A stretch of DNA of 62,900 nt from Methanosarcina baikalica (GTDB lineage: Archaea; Halobacteriota; Methanosarcinia; Methanosarcinales; Methanosarcinaceae), in assembly GCF_031461075.1 (NCBI RefSeq), contig NZ_JAVKPK010000015.1, positions 1-62,900 of the forward strand, in the 5' to 3' direction. The notes beneath the pieces are model-generated. The model had not been told where the DNA came from. It worked only from the letters and a program-made list of their open reading frames with translations, and searched no databases. How positions within the stretch are numbered: the stretch's first letter is position 1; each line of letters opens with the position of its first letter. Shown here one piece after another: positions 54,737 through 62,900 of the stretch. The position numbers and the translations under genes are program-made.

Positions 54737-55708
54737 TCAAGCTTTTTCTTTCCCGTTTTCCTCAAGAACTTTTCTTGCTTTTTCCATATCCTCTTTTGTC
54801 TCGATTTTTATGACCTTTCTGCGCTCTTCACTCATCTGTGACATGTCCTGAGCAAGAAGTCCGTAGGCATCAGCTCTGCACTGCCTGCAGTGGCGCATCT
54901 GCATAACATAGGGTTCGCACGCTTCCTGGACAACTTTTCTCTCTTCTGCTGTAGGTGGCTCAATGTCTGCAAAAGCCCCCTGGTTAATCAGGGGCATAAC
55001 ATTCATTATATAAACCCCGAGTTCATTGAGTTTTCGAGCAATCTCGACTACGTGTTTATCATTGATCCCAGGAATTAGCACGGTGTTAACCTTGACAACC
55101 ACGCCTGCATCAACAGCCGCTTTGATGCCGTCGAGCTGGTTCTTGATCTGGATTTGTGCGGCTTCGATTCCCCTGTAAACCTTCCCGTGATATACTATAT
55201 GGTCCACTATTTTTGCCTGAATTTCGGGGTCTATTGCATTTACTGTTACCGTTAATGTAGAAACTCCAACACGGAGCATGTCCTGCAATTTTTCGGTAAG
55301 CAAGAGCCCATTTGTGCTCATGCAGAGCGTGATTTCAGGAAACTCTTTTCTTATCAGCTCAAAGGTCTCAAAGGTTGCCTCGTTAGCCAGAGGATCGCCT
55401 GGGCCTGCAATTGCAACGACTTTGATGAAAGGATAGTCTGCCAGGATCTGCCTTGTCTTTTCAAGGGCTTCCTGCGGAGCCAGGACCTTACTCGTAACCC
55501 CTGGACGGCTCTCGTTAACACAATCAAATTCCCTGACACAAAAGTTGCACTGGATATTACATTTCGGAGCCACGGCCAGGTGAACTCTCCCGTATTTGTG
55601 CTGGGCCTTCTTGTCATAACAGGGGTGCTCTGCAATCTTTCTCAGGAGTTCCTCGTCAAATGCAGGGCCGTTATCTGTCTCATTTATAGGATTTTCTTCT
55701 TCTGGCAA
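54737..55708 (-). CDS. nifB: NifB, nitrogenase cofactor radical SAM protein
   Basis: The 323-residue enzyme fuses two 4Fe-4S units and inserts carbide to make the NifB cofactor for nitrogenase. The NifB signature HPCYDKKAQHKYGRVHLAVA is followed by the radical SAM motif CNIQCNFC (about residues 50-57), FDCVNESRPGV and the cofactor cysteines CRQCRADAYG near residue 277. It lacks the C-terminal NifX domain, as in other methanogens. It stands apart from any nif operon here. Confidence 0.93.
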   Translation of the reverse strand: MPEEENPINETDNGPAFDEELLRKIAEHPCYDKKAQHKYGRVHLAVAPKCNIQCNFCVREFDCVNESRPGVTSKVLAPQEALEKTRQILADYPFIKVVAIAGPGDPLANEATFETFELIRKEFPEITLCMSTNGLLLTEKLQDMLRVGVSTLTVTVNAIDPEIQAKIVDHIVYHGKVYRGIEAAQIQIKNQLDGIKAAVDAGVVVKVNTVLIPGINDKHVVEIARKLNELGVYIMNVMPLINQGAFADIEPPTAEERKVVQEACEPYVMQMRHCRQCRADAYGLLAQDMSQMSEERRKVIKIETKEDMEKARKVLEENGKEKA

Positions 55709-56095
55709 ATGTGTTCCCCTCCGTTTGGAGTTTAAAAGTACAGCAGGATCTCAGTATAAAGGGGTTTTTGGATGTCTAACGCAAACTATAATCCAGCCCC
55801 TTGATATACATTGTGGAATCTCTTCGGAATCCTAAATTATGTTTAAGATATCTTCGCGGGATTCCTGCGATTTCAAGTCTAAAAACACCAGTTGTTAAAA
55901 TTCTCTAATTATATAAAATCTCAACACGGTATATAACAGGCTTTCCAGTGAATTTTTTTAAACTTACTATCGAGTTTCTTCTTCCATCCGGAGAAACGGA
56001 GATAGCCAGATTGAATTTATTACCGGGAGCCCGGTTAAACCTGGTATTATCCGGAGTAAGATAGTGAAAGGAATGATAAGAATTGTTAAATTTTT

Positions 56096-56449
56096 TCATT
56101 CTGAGAAATTATCCATTTCGCACCATTTACCTTCCCCTTCCCAGACCCTCACCTTAAGAAGAAAGCCAAACCTTTCCAGAAGATGGGAGTGGATATGCTG
56201 GCAGAGGTATTCGGAACTGGGGAATTCTATAATTTCGTTTAACAGAATATGGTCGTATTCCTGAAGGGTTTCCTTGATTCCCTTCTTCAGGTCGTAAAAG
56301 TCGATTACCATCCCATTTTCTCTGACCTCTCCTTCTACCACGACCTCGATTTTATACGTATGGCCGTGTATTCTTCCGCATTTTCCGTGCCCTGGGAGGT
56401 AATGGGCACTGTCGATATAATCAATAACTCCCAATCTCATTTTTGCCAT
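56096..56449 (-). CDS. queD: 6-carboxytetrahydropterin synthase QueD
   Basis: The 117-residue enzyme makes 6-carboxytetrahydropterin from 7,8-dihydroneopterin triphosphate, early in preQ0 synthesis. Zinc ligands are in DSAHYLPGHGKCGRIHGHTY (about 13-32) and the catalytic Asp-His is in LQEYDHILLN. I start at 56449, where GGGGTG gives a ribosome site; a GTG at 56458 is an alternative. It follows queE by 61 bases. Confidence 0.92.
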   Translation of the reverse strand: MAKMRLGVIDYIDSAHYLPGHGKCGRIHGHTYKIEVVVEGEVRENGMVIDFYDLKKGIKETLQEYDHILLNEIIEFPSSEYLCQHIHSHLLERFGFLLKVRVWEGEGKWCEMDNFSE

Positions 56450-56519
56450 TTGATGCACCCCATTTCAGTCAAGCATCCCTTTCTTATTTTAATGCTCTTT
56501 TCATTCTCCCTAATTTCGG

Positions 56520-57287
56520 TTATAAGCAACCCCACATCCTGTGGGTCTGGGGAATGATCCGTGTATCTATCATTTCAAGCAGGTTTTTCTGAAGTTTCAG
56601 AATGTTCTGCACCGATGCCTGTGTAAATTTCGTATTCCTTACCTCACTGCCGATTGGCGTCTCAGGCTGGAGAATTACACAGGACACATAAGCCGCTATA
56701 GCCTCTACGGCCAGATTTACTGTTTCTGATTTTGTATCCCTGTTTATAACGATCTTGCAAAAGCAGTCTCTTGAGCTATTTTTTCTCAGGAGCCTGAAGC
56801 ATTCTATTGTATTTTCCACATGTGCTTCCCGGGTTTCAGGGCAGATACTCCGAATAGCTTCGGGGAGTTTAAAATCCCCTGAAACGTAAGTGACCTTTCC
56901 ACTCAGTTTTCTGGCATGCTCAGGCAGGGTCATATTGGATTCCAGGTAAAGAGGTGAGGATAAATTCAGCTTTTCTATGAAATTCGCATGCAAGAGAGGT
57001 TCTCCTCCTGTCAGGGATACTGAATGGAGCTTTTCGAAAGGCTGCAGCATAGCTTCCAGCTCCTCCGTACTTACGGGGTTGGGGCTTTTCTCAAAGCTGC
57101 CACTTCCTTCCACCTGTTCATAATCACATGTTCCAGGGTTTGCAAAGTCAGTGTCACAGTAGTTGCAACTGAGGTTGCAGCCTGAAAAACGGACAAAAGC
57201 CTGCCTTGTGCCAACATACGGGCCTTCTCCCTGAACAGAGCAGAAAACCTCTTTTATAGGGGCAAACGTATGGTCCGAAGCTGACAT
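56520..57287 (-). CDS. queE: 7-carboxy-7-deazaguanine synthase QueE
   Basis: The 255-residue radical SAM enzyme contracts carboxytetrahydropterin to 7-carboxy-7-deazaguanine. FCSVQGEGPYVGTRQAFVRF precedes the cluster motif CNLSCNYCDT (about 33-42), and SLTGGEPLLH is the SAM-binding GGE loop. The ATG overlaps the DUF366 stop by one base, indicating tight coupling. Confidence 0.93.
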   Translation of the reverse strand: MSASDHTFAPIKEVFCSVQGEGPYVGTRQAFVRFSGCNLSCNYCDTDFANPGTCDYEQVEGSGSFEKSPNPVSTEELEAMLQPFEKLHSVSLTGGEPLLHANFIEKLNLSSPLYLESNMTLPEHARKLSGKVTYVSGDFKLPEAIRSICPETREAHVENTIECFRLLRKNSSRDCFCKIVINRDTKSETVNLAVEAIAAYVSCVILQPETPIGSEVRNTKFTQASVQNILKLQKNLLEMIDTRIIPQTHRMWGCL

Positions 57288-57847
57288 TACACAACTCCCA
57301 GAGGCCTGGACTTTCTCAGGTCTTTTTCTATATCCTCAAACTCACAGACATACGCTTCTCCTATTGCCTGCATGAAGCCTACAACCTGTTTGTCTTCTCC
57401 TATCCCTGCTTCTTTCATATTTCCGTATACGTCATGAGAAACATTAATGCCAAAGTGGATCTTCTGAGAAACCGCAGAGGCGCTGGCAATCGATACTGTC
57501 AGTTTTTTTCCTTTCAGGAAAAGATCATCTCCCTGTCTGGTCGTCTCCACACCGATCCCGGCAAGGTATTCTCTTACAATGGCAGTAAAAAGACGCTGCC
57601 GCGCATAGACCAGTTTCAAGTCAACGGAGTCGAAATGTTCAATGATAAAACTTACCATATCTTCGGACCAGATTGATTCGTTTGCTCGTCTGTCTTCAAG
57701 GTCTATCATGTGCTCTATTTTTACGTCACAGGCACCTCTGAAGACTACAATCGAATCTTCCTGCACTCCAAAACTGTTATAGGCCCAGAGAGAGGAAATC
57801 TGGCTCCCGTCATAATCAAATTTCTCAGGTAAGACAATGCACTTCAT
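57287..57847 (-). CDS. DUF366 family protein in the archaeosine operon
   Basis: A 186-residue protein with RGACDVKIEHMIDLEDRRAN near residue 38 and GDDLFLKGKKLTVSIASASA in the second half. It is soluble, with a conserved acidic and lysine-rich pattern. The family has no established function, but here, as in other archaea, it is translationally coupled to queE and lies next to queC and queD, which suggests a step in preQ0 or archaeosine metabolism. Confidence 0.85.
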   Translation of the reverse strand: MKCIVLPEKFDYDGSQISSLWAYNSFGVQEDSIVVFRGACDVKIEHMIDLEDRRANESIWSEDMVSFIIEHFDSVDLKLVYARQRLFTAIVREYLAGIGVETTRQGDDLFLKGKKLTVSIASASAVSQKIHFGINVSHDVYGNMKEAGIGEDKQVVGFMQAIGEAYVCEFEDIEKDLRKSRPLGVV

Positions 57848-57949
57848 GGAATTCTCTCTATAATTTTTTCTGTAATTTTTTCTGTAATTCTTTATGTAAA
57901 ATTCTTCATGTAATGTACTTTATTTGAGTTAGATTCAGGTTTTTACGGC

Positions 57950-58645
57950 TCAGATCCGCAATCTTTCCAGGAGAGGATCTTTTATACCTTCATTTTTAAA
58001 TGCACGTGCCCTGCGCAAACAGCTTTCGCACTTTCCGCAGGGAATTTCCCCTCCGTGATAGCAGCTCCAGCTGTACTCGAGAGGAGCTTTTGCTTTGAGG
58101 GCTCTTCTGACTATTTCGGTTTTTCCAAGTTCGATCAGAGGAGCCATTATTTTTACCCCGTTCTGGGTAGAGTAGAAAAAAGCTTTATCCATTGCCTGCA
58201 CGTAGGCCAGGGAATTGTCTGGGAAAGTTCCGGCCTCTTCTCCGTTAAAACCCACTACGAGGTAAGCACATCCCCTGCTTTCGGCAAAGCTTCCTGCAAT
58301 ATTGAGCATTACCCCATTCCTGTTAGGCACCCAGACAGCCTTTGCTGAAGCGTCCGTAATTTCTGCAGGGGCTGTTTCATCAATATCTTCAAAAGATAAG
58401 GACGGGACTTCTATATCCCTGTTAACGAGAGAAGTGGAGGTTATTCCCGAAAGCCAGTCCAGCTTAATAATCCTGTGTTCTATTCCGAAATATTCACACA
58501 CTTTTCGGGAGTATTCAATTTCCTTCTCTCCGGCCCTCTGCCCGTAATCAAAGGTAATTGCCATCTGGATATCAACACTTTCCGCTGCAATTGCAAGCGC
58601 TGCAACCGAATCAAGCCCGCTGCTCAGGAGAGTTATAGCTTTCAT
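57950..58645 (-). CDS. queC: 7-cyano-7-deazaguanine (preQ0) synthase QueC
   Basis: The 231-residue ATP-dependent enzyme converts carboxydeazaguanine to preQ0, the precursor of archaeosine at tRNA position 15. The PP-loop is LLSSGLDSVAAL (about residues 6-17). VWVPNRNGVMLNIA is the middle motif. The zinc site is the C-terminal CYHGGEIPCGKCESCLRRA. It begins the minus-strand queC-DUF366-queE-queD operon. Confidence 0.94.
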   Translation of the reverse strand: MKAITLLSSGLDSVAALAIAAESVDIQMAITFDYGQRAGEKEIEYSRKVCEYFGIEHRIIKLDWLSGITSTSLVNRDIEVPSLSFEDIDETAPAEITDASAKAVWVPNRNGVMLNIAGSFAESRGCAYLVVGFNGEEAGTFPDNSLAYVQAMDKAFFYSTQNGVKIMAPLIELGKTEIVRRALKAKAPLEYSWSCYHGGEIPCGKCESCLRRARAFKNEGIKDPLLERLRI

Positions 58646-59066
58646 TTTTAATTTCCTGCTTAAAATCGCTATTTAAACTTGCCACTTAAATTCTTAAGAA
58701 ATTCCCTTATAGACATTCTCTCTGGATTCCTTGAGTATTCCTGGGGTATTCCTCAAAGGTTCTCTTGATAATACCAGCAACCCATATTTAAACGTAGCTG
58801 TTTCCTTAAGAGGTATTTTTAAGGTACTGTTTTCTGGCTTTACAATTACCCCGAATCCATTTCCACAATACTGGTGGAAAAATGGCTCAAGTTTAAAAGT
58901 TTTAGTTATAAGATATCAATTGTAAATTTTTAATATTATAATTCGATTTTACAAAATTTTAATTTTATACAAAGCTGTAACAAACCTGCTTTAGCGAATT
59001 CCTTTTTAGTAAACCCGCATATATGTTAAATGCGGGAAATCTAATCTTCATAAGAGGTGGGATCAC

Positions 59067-59567
59067 TTGATCGGAATTATTTCGGACTCACATGACAACC
59101 TGAACGCTATCCGGAAAGCTGTGGAGTTTTTTAACAATAATGATGTAAAAGCAGTGCTGCACGCAGGAGATATCGTCTCTCCCTTCACTGCCAGAGCTTT
59201 TAAGGAATTGAAGTCAAAACTTTACTTTGTATTCGGAAACAATGACGGAGACAAAATAACACTTACAAGATGGTTTGAAGAAATCGGAGCTACTTCTTGC
59301 GGGGATTTTGGAGACCTGACGATTGACGGTTTGCATATTGCTCTTCTGCACGGGACAGATGAGGCGCTGGTCAGAGCCCTTGCCAGATCCGGGGACTTTG
59401 ATGTTGTAATCCGGGGCCATACTCATAATCCGGGGGTCAAAGTCATAAAGGGGATCCCTGTGATAAATCCCGGGGAATGCTCAGGTGTGCTTTCCGGAAA
59501 AGCGACTGTTGCCGTCCTGGAGATTGCAAATCTTAATGTTGAAATAACCGAACTTAAGCTGGGCTGA
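59067..59567 (+). CDS. YfcE/MJ0936-type metallophosphoesterase
   Basis: A 166-residue calcineurin-like phosphodiesterase with all metal motifs: GIISDSHDN (residues 3-11), HAGDIVSP, FGNNDGD and the C-terminal VIRGHTHNPGV. Single-domain members cleave phosphodiesters in vitro; the natural substrate is unknown. GAGGTGGGATCA before the TTG at 59067 is a strong ribosome site. Confidence 0.9.
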   Translation: MIGIISDSHDNLNAIRKAVEFFNNNDVKAVLHAGDIVSPFTARAFKELKSKLYFVFGNNDGDKITLTRWFEEIGATSCGDFGDLTIDGLHIALLHGTDEALVRALARSGDFDVVIRGHTHNPGVKVIKGIPVINPGECSGVLSGKATVAVLEIANLNVEITELKLG

Positions 59568-59709
59568 TCGCTTCCTTTATTTTTACATTTTTGGGGCGGG
59601 GAAATGAGGATGGTTAGCTGGCGATAATACCGGAAATTATATCAGTTCTCACGTAGTTTCGATTTCAATCTTTTTTGAAATAATTTTCTCATTACAGGTG
59701 GTAATATCA

Positions 59710-60123
59710 ATGAGATCTTCCGGAACAGAAAACAGAGAGTCTCTGCCCAGCAGTATGAGTGATACGGGAAAAGCTTCCGGAAAAAGGAGAAATACCCTTA
59801 TTTTTGCCTGTTCTGGCCTTTCGAATACGGGAAAACTTACTATGCTGGCAGCGTCAGCTCTTGCTTTCAGGAGGCCGGATATGTACAGGGCTTCAGCTGC
59901 TCACAAAGGAGTTGATGTGGTTGAGGATGCCGTATCAGAAGGTTTCAGAATTCTAACCCTTGACGGCTGTACGGACCGCTGTGCTACAAAAAAGCTCGAT
60001 GAAGCAGGGCTAAAAGCAGATGTCTATATGATGGTTACGGATCTCGGAATCGAAAAAACCAGACCTTCGGATGTGAAGCCCGAATACATCGAAAAAATTA
60101 TACGTGCGATAAAAGAAGCCTGA
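59710..60123 (+). CDS. DGC-domain putative zinc-binding protein
   Basis: The 137-residue protein carries the DGC motif LTLDGCTDRCATKKLDEAGL (about 80-99), with cysteines expected to bind metal, and a first Cys in LIFACSGLSNTGKL. Start is the ATG at 59710, preceded by GGTGG; a GTG at 59698 overlaps that site. DGC proteins occur in methanogens and anaerobes without known role. The integrase fragment ends four bases after it. Confidence 0.82.
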   Translation: MRSSGTENRESLPSSMSDTGKASGKRRNTLIFACSGLSNTGKLTMLAASALAFRRPDMYRASAAHKGVDVVEDAVSEGFRILTLDGCTDRCATKKLDEAGLKADVYMMVTDLGIEKTRPSDVKPEYIEKIIRAIKEA

Positions 60124-60127
60124 AGTA

Positions 60128-60301
60128 CTAAGTAGGGTTATCATAGAGCCTTTGTAGCTCCACATACCTTAATCCCGTTATTGAATTCATCTCAAAGATG
60201 GCCCTCTTTGATTCGGTAATTGCCTGTATAAATTTGTCATATTCTTCAACTGTGAGAACTTTTATTCTGTCTAGTAACGTTTCGCCTGGTAACAAGACCA
60301 T
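60128..60301 (-). pseudogene. Tyrosine-recombinase (integrase) fragment
   Basis: A 57-residue frame reads ETLLDRIKVLTVEEYDKFIQ then SITGLRYVELQRLY and ends at a TAG. LTVEEY followed by TGLRYVELxxL is the start of the catalytic domain of phage-type integrases, containing the first catalytic Arg. The rest (second Arg, His, Tyr) is missing. It marks the border of an old integrated element. Confidence 0.65.
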
Positions 60302-60494
60302 TTCCCATGCTTAAACCCATAGCAACGAAATAATAAATGGTTGCTATAATCAATTTTGCAGGTATGAAAAACTGCAGGAAACAAGAGCCTTAAAACCAGA
60401 AAAATGACAATATTTTAGGGATAAACGTTATCAATGCTAGAGAAAAAAGCCTCATAGAAAATGTTCATTTATATGTTCAACCTATTGATATGAG

Positions 60495-60665
60495 ATGAAT
60501 GTAATGTTAGGAGTTATCGTATTTATAATAACACTTGCAGCAGCAATTCTATATTTTTCAAAAACAAAAACTTTAACATTCTCAACATTCTGCGATTCGA
60601 TTTTTATAGCATTATTATTTGGGGCAATAGCTGCAAGTAGACAAGAACTTACGCAGTTAAATTGA
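60495..60665 (+). CDS. Small membrane protein, 56 residues
   Basis: A short frame with two hydrophobic helices, VMLGVIVFIITLAAAILYF and FIALLFGAIAAS, separated by a polar loop. It ends with ELTQLN at a sequence (ACTTACGCAGTTAAATTG) resembling IS ends, so the C-terminus may be truncated. Ribosome site weak. Confidence 0.45.
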   Translation: MNVMLGVIVFIITLAAAILYFSKTKTLTFSTFCDSIFIALLFGAIAASRQELTQLN

Positions 60666-60877
60666 AAAATCAGCTACATTTTAGGCTAAAATGTCGCTAT
60701 CCAGACAAATATTGAAACATACACTACAAAAAGTGCTTTTCTTTGCTGCCTAAATAAAAAAGCTTGCAATAAAAGTCTCCGCGCAAAATGGATACCTATG
60801 ATCTACCGGCCTTCAGGTCACAGCGACATCACGATCACGCAAGTTTTATCTTTTAAAAATATTTTGCAAAAAATAAT
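60666..60877. other. Gene-free stretch, possible element debris
   Basis: A short frame at about 60745-60855 contains SGHSDITITQ, which weakly recalls the GH(S/T) region of integrase C-termini. No intact gene is present. Confidence 0.25.
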
Positions 60878-61060
60878 TTGACGTTCACAAAATTTTATAA
60901 CTATTTAAAACATTTTAACAGTATGAGCCACATAATATCTTCAAGTACTGCTAGTGTATTTGGAATACCCTTCGGGTATTTCATAATGCTAGTACTTTGC
61001 ATAATTTTTATTACACTTGTGTATATTATTTATTTGTTTTATAAAAAATTGAAGAAATAA
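60878..61060 (+). CDS. Small single-helix membrane protein
   Basis: From TTG 60878 (60 residues) or ATG 60923 (45 residues). A single helix, GYFIMLVLCIIFITLVYIIY, is followed by a lysine-rich tail. No clear ribosome site. Could be a real small protein or an AT-rich coincidence. Confidence 0.35.
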   Translation: MTFTKFYNYLKHFNSMSHIISSSTASVFGIPFGYFIMLVLCIIFITLVYIIYLFYKKLKK

Positions 61061-61076
61061 TATTTCTCCCACATTA

Positions 61077-61265
61077 GTGATCAAGAGTTTTACAGAATTG
61101 GGAATCCCCATAGTATATACAATAATTTTTATTATTTTTATTTTGTATTTGTTTTTAAGGAATATAGAAAATAATATTCTGAAGAGGCCATACAGATTTT
61201 TTTGTTACCGAGTGATAGAAAAAATTCCAAGAATGGTAGTGTCTCGAAAGTTCTGTAAATTCTGA
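61077..61265 (+). CDS. Small single-helix membrane protein
   Basis: A 62-residue frame with GIPIVYTIIFIIFILYLFL followed by a basic region (RNIENNILKRPYRFFCYRV). It begins 17 bases after the previous small membrane frame, suggesting a pair. No ribosome site of note. Confidence 0.35.
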   Translation: MIKSFTELGIPIVYTIIFIIFILYLFLRNIENNILKRPYRFFCYRVIEKIPRMVVSRKFCKF

Positions 61266-61297
61266 TCAACTCTGTATCCTTTTTCTTATATATTAAT

Positions 61298-62403
61298 TTA
61301 ATTTGTACCTTCTATTTGTTGCTTTTCGTTCTCATAATTACCAACTGTACTTTTCAGTTTATCTGCATAGCTATATATACAGTTCAAATCTTCTATGGGA
61401 ACTTTCTCTTCATTTTTATCTTCAGTAAATAACCCTATATATTTTTGCTTGGTGTTGAAGTACATACGGCAAATTGGCTTTCTGTTATTGTTATCTAACA
61501 GTATACCACAGTATGATTTTTTATCCCTAATAACAATCCTTTTTAGATCAATGTTTTCTCGAAGAATCGATTTTACAATATGAAATCCTTCAATTTCGTC
61601 TTCAGTTGTAATTGTTTCATCTGAATTGATACTTACAGAATCAGAGGCTAAATTTTCGCTACTATCACTTATATTTGAAGTAGAAGTAATTGTATCAGAC
61701 ATAGCAAACTTCAATCTGTCGTTGATCCTGTCATTTATAAATTGATTGAGAGCGTTTTTGTAATAATAGTAAACTTTTCACGGACGCTTTGTGTAAAAGG
61801 CCCTTCATTCACTTTTTTAGCAAAAAATTTAACAAATTCTTCAGAAGGAGAATTTATTTCGTTAGCAAGAATTAGCTTTATTTCTTTAGTATATTTCAAC
61901 TCACATGCTATAGTCGCTAAATCATCAATATTAAAAGATTCTTTCTTAAATCGTTTTAATTCATTTATCAAAGGCTCTTTAATATCCAGTAAATTTATCT
62001 CCAAAAACGATTTATCATCCATTTTATTTGGAGCATCAATATCTGTATAAAAACGATATATAATCCCATTTGTCAGAATTCCGATTTTTGCTTCACTCAC
62101 AGTAAAATATCTAAATAATTGAGATGCATGCTCTTTATCCAAGTCAGCATCAATATTTTTGCACTCTATTAATATTATTGGTTTCCCATCTTGAATAATA
62201 GCGTAATCGACTTTTTCACCTTTTTTTGTGCCGTAATCAGTTGTAAATTCAGGAACAACTTCAGTAGGATCAAAAACATTGTATCCCAATATGTTTAAAA
62301 GAGGCATGACAAGAGCATTTTTTGCGCCCTCTTCAGTTTTTATACTTTCAGATAACTTTGGAATTTTCGTAGCTAATACTTTGATTTGGTCTATAAAATC
62401 CAT
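61298..62403 (-). pseudogene. HSDR_N-domain gene split by a frameshift
   Basis: The upstream frame (ATG 62403, after AGAGGT) encodes a type I restriction R-subunit N-terminal-like domain. KVDYAIIQDGKPIILIECKN holds the PD-(D/E)XK residues, and LFRYFTVSEAKIGILTNG follows. It ends early at FTIITKTLSINL. One extra A in the run at 61755-61759 would instead continue as ALNQFINDRINDRLKFAMSD, exactly into the next frame (61298-61714). Intact length would be about 368 residues. Likely a recent loss, a sequencing error, or less probably a programmed slip. Confidence 0.8.
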
Positions 62404-62754
62404 AATTTCAGTACCTCTTTGTGAAAAATTCTTCAAAACTCTAAAAACATCACAACATCTTCACAGATATATTTTCTGTTTTTGTTTTATCACTTATTAT
62501 ATACTTGAAAAATAGTCAGTATGTGATCCGGATTTTTCTAAAATTTCCACCATGCTTATTATTTTCCGTATTTTTCCGGAAGCAGCCTAATTTTTAACCT
62601 GCTGTTCTCCTGGATCAATATTTGAATATGGATCACTTGCTTATGCATTAGATAGTAACATTTTAGAGGGAAAGATTGCTATATTGAGCAATGAAATTCA
62701 GAAAAGTCCTATGAACTTCATACCAGAAAACATAAGTCTTTATAAATATCAATT

Positions 62755-62772
62755 AGTTATTGATCAATAACT
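62755..62772. promoter_or_regulatory. Perfect 18-bp palindromic operator candidate
   Basis: AGTTATTGATCAATAACT is a perfect palindrome. The TATA box CTTTATAAATAT (62738-62749) places the transcript start of the next gene around 62770, so the palindrome overlaps it, as expected for a repressor operator. Confidence 0.55.
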
Positions 62773-62840
62773 TTTTGTTATGTAAAAATACCTAAAGGCA
62801 GAATATCAAAGTATGTTTCAAATCTATTGGAGGCAAATAA

Positions 62841-62900
62841 ATGGTAGAAGCATTAAGTTCTGATAAAGCAAAACCTTCCCCAACTCTTAATACAATTCTT
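62841..62900 (+). CDS. Start of a gene cut by the window edge
   Basis: GGAGG at 62829-62833 precedes an ATG at 62841. The first 20 codons (MVEALSSDKAKP then SPTLNTIL) are open to the end. Too short to identify. The palindrome over its promoter suggests a regulated, perhaps self-regulating, gene. Confidence 0.6.
   Translation, partial: MVEALSSDKAKPSPTLNTIL

Noticed and set aside
60745..60855. Integrase C-terminal fragment with SGHSDITITQ
   Set aside because: Too short and lacking the catalytic Tyr and surrounding conserved residues; kept only as a note in the gene-free entry.

Overview
The window looks like a chromosome segment of a methanogenic archaeon of the genus Methanosarcina, most probably M. 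mazei. The evidence is archaeal information-processing genes (aIF2-gamma, Rpo7, Spt4, S24e, S27ae, a Kae1-Bud32 fusion), sn-glycerol-1-phosphate dehydrogenase for archaeal lipids, methanogenesis marker 2, an archaeosine cluster, TATA-box promoters and AT-rich intergenic DNA. The 37-nt CRISPR repeat matches, from memory, the M. mazei type I-B repeat. No database search was possible.

Layout. 1-14 kb is a conserved minus-strand block: the aIF2-gamma/PIN/Rpo7/Spt4/dephospho-CoA kinase/S24e/S27ae operon, then a giant TPR membrane protein, Kae1-Bud32 and an ITP pyrophosphatase, with purP and two membrane-protein genes upstream. 14.7-27 kb holds G1P dehydrogenase, small conserved archaeal genes, a glycogen-type cluster (GT4 transferase, GalT-like protein, GT3 glycogen synthase), an ABC ATPase, an acetyltransferase and an AlkD-like gene.

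27-41.1 kb is a complete type I-B CRISPR-Cas locus. Csa3 is divergent from cas8b-cas7-cas5-cas3-cas6-cas1-cas2-cas4, followed by a leader and 58 repeats with 57 spacers. The effector genes (cas8b, 7, 5, 3) make and use Cascade, Cas6 cuts the array transcript, and Cas1/2/4 add spacers. A small gene with its own promoter separates the main array from one more intact repeat. Beyond it lies about 5 kb of decaying repeats, including units of a second, 30-nt repeat family. They are mixed with a Ca2+/H+ antiporter, two related secreted Cys-His-Asp proteins, a broken UbiA prenyltransferase and an unannotated coiled-coil gene.

46.4-51 kb is an insertion graveyard: a CPA2 antiporter, a decayed TnpB gene, a structured RNA candidate, five consecutive long hairpins (one MITE-like), an isochorismatase gene broken by one TAA, and an IS transposase remnant, ending at tRNA-Thr(GGT). 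51-60 kb returns to core genes: chorismate lyase, methanogenesis marker 2, ferredoxin, NifB, queD-queE-DUF366-queC, a phosphodiesterase and a DGC protein. 60.1-62.9 kb is accessory again: a truncated integrase, small membrane proteins, a frameshifted HSDR_N-domain gene, and the start of a gene whose promoter carries a perfect palindrome.

The most unusual region is 41.1-46.5 kb, where a small gene splits the active array from a fossil array containing two repeat types. Gene-free stretches over 300 bases not listed separately (54034-54427, 55709-56095, 58646-59066 and 62437-62754) show nothing beyond AT-rich promoter-like DNA.
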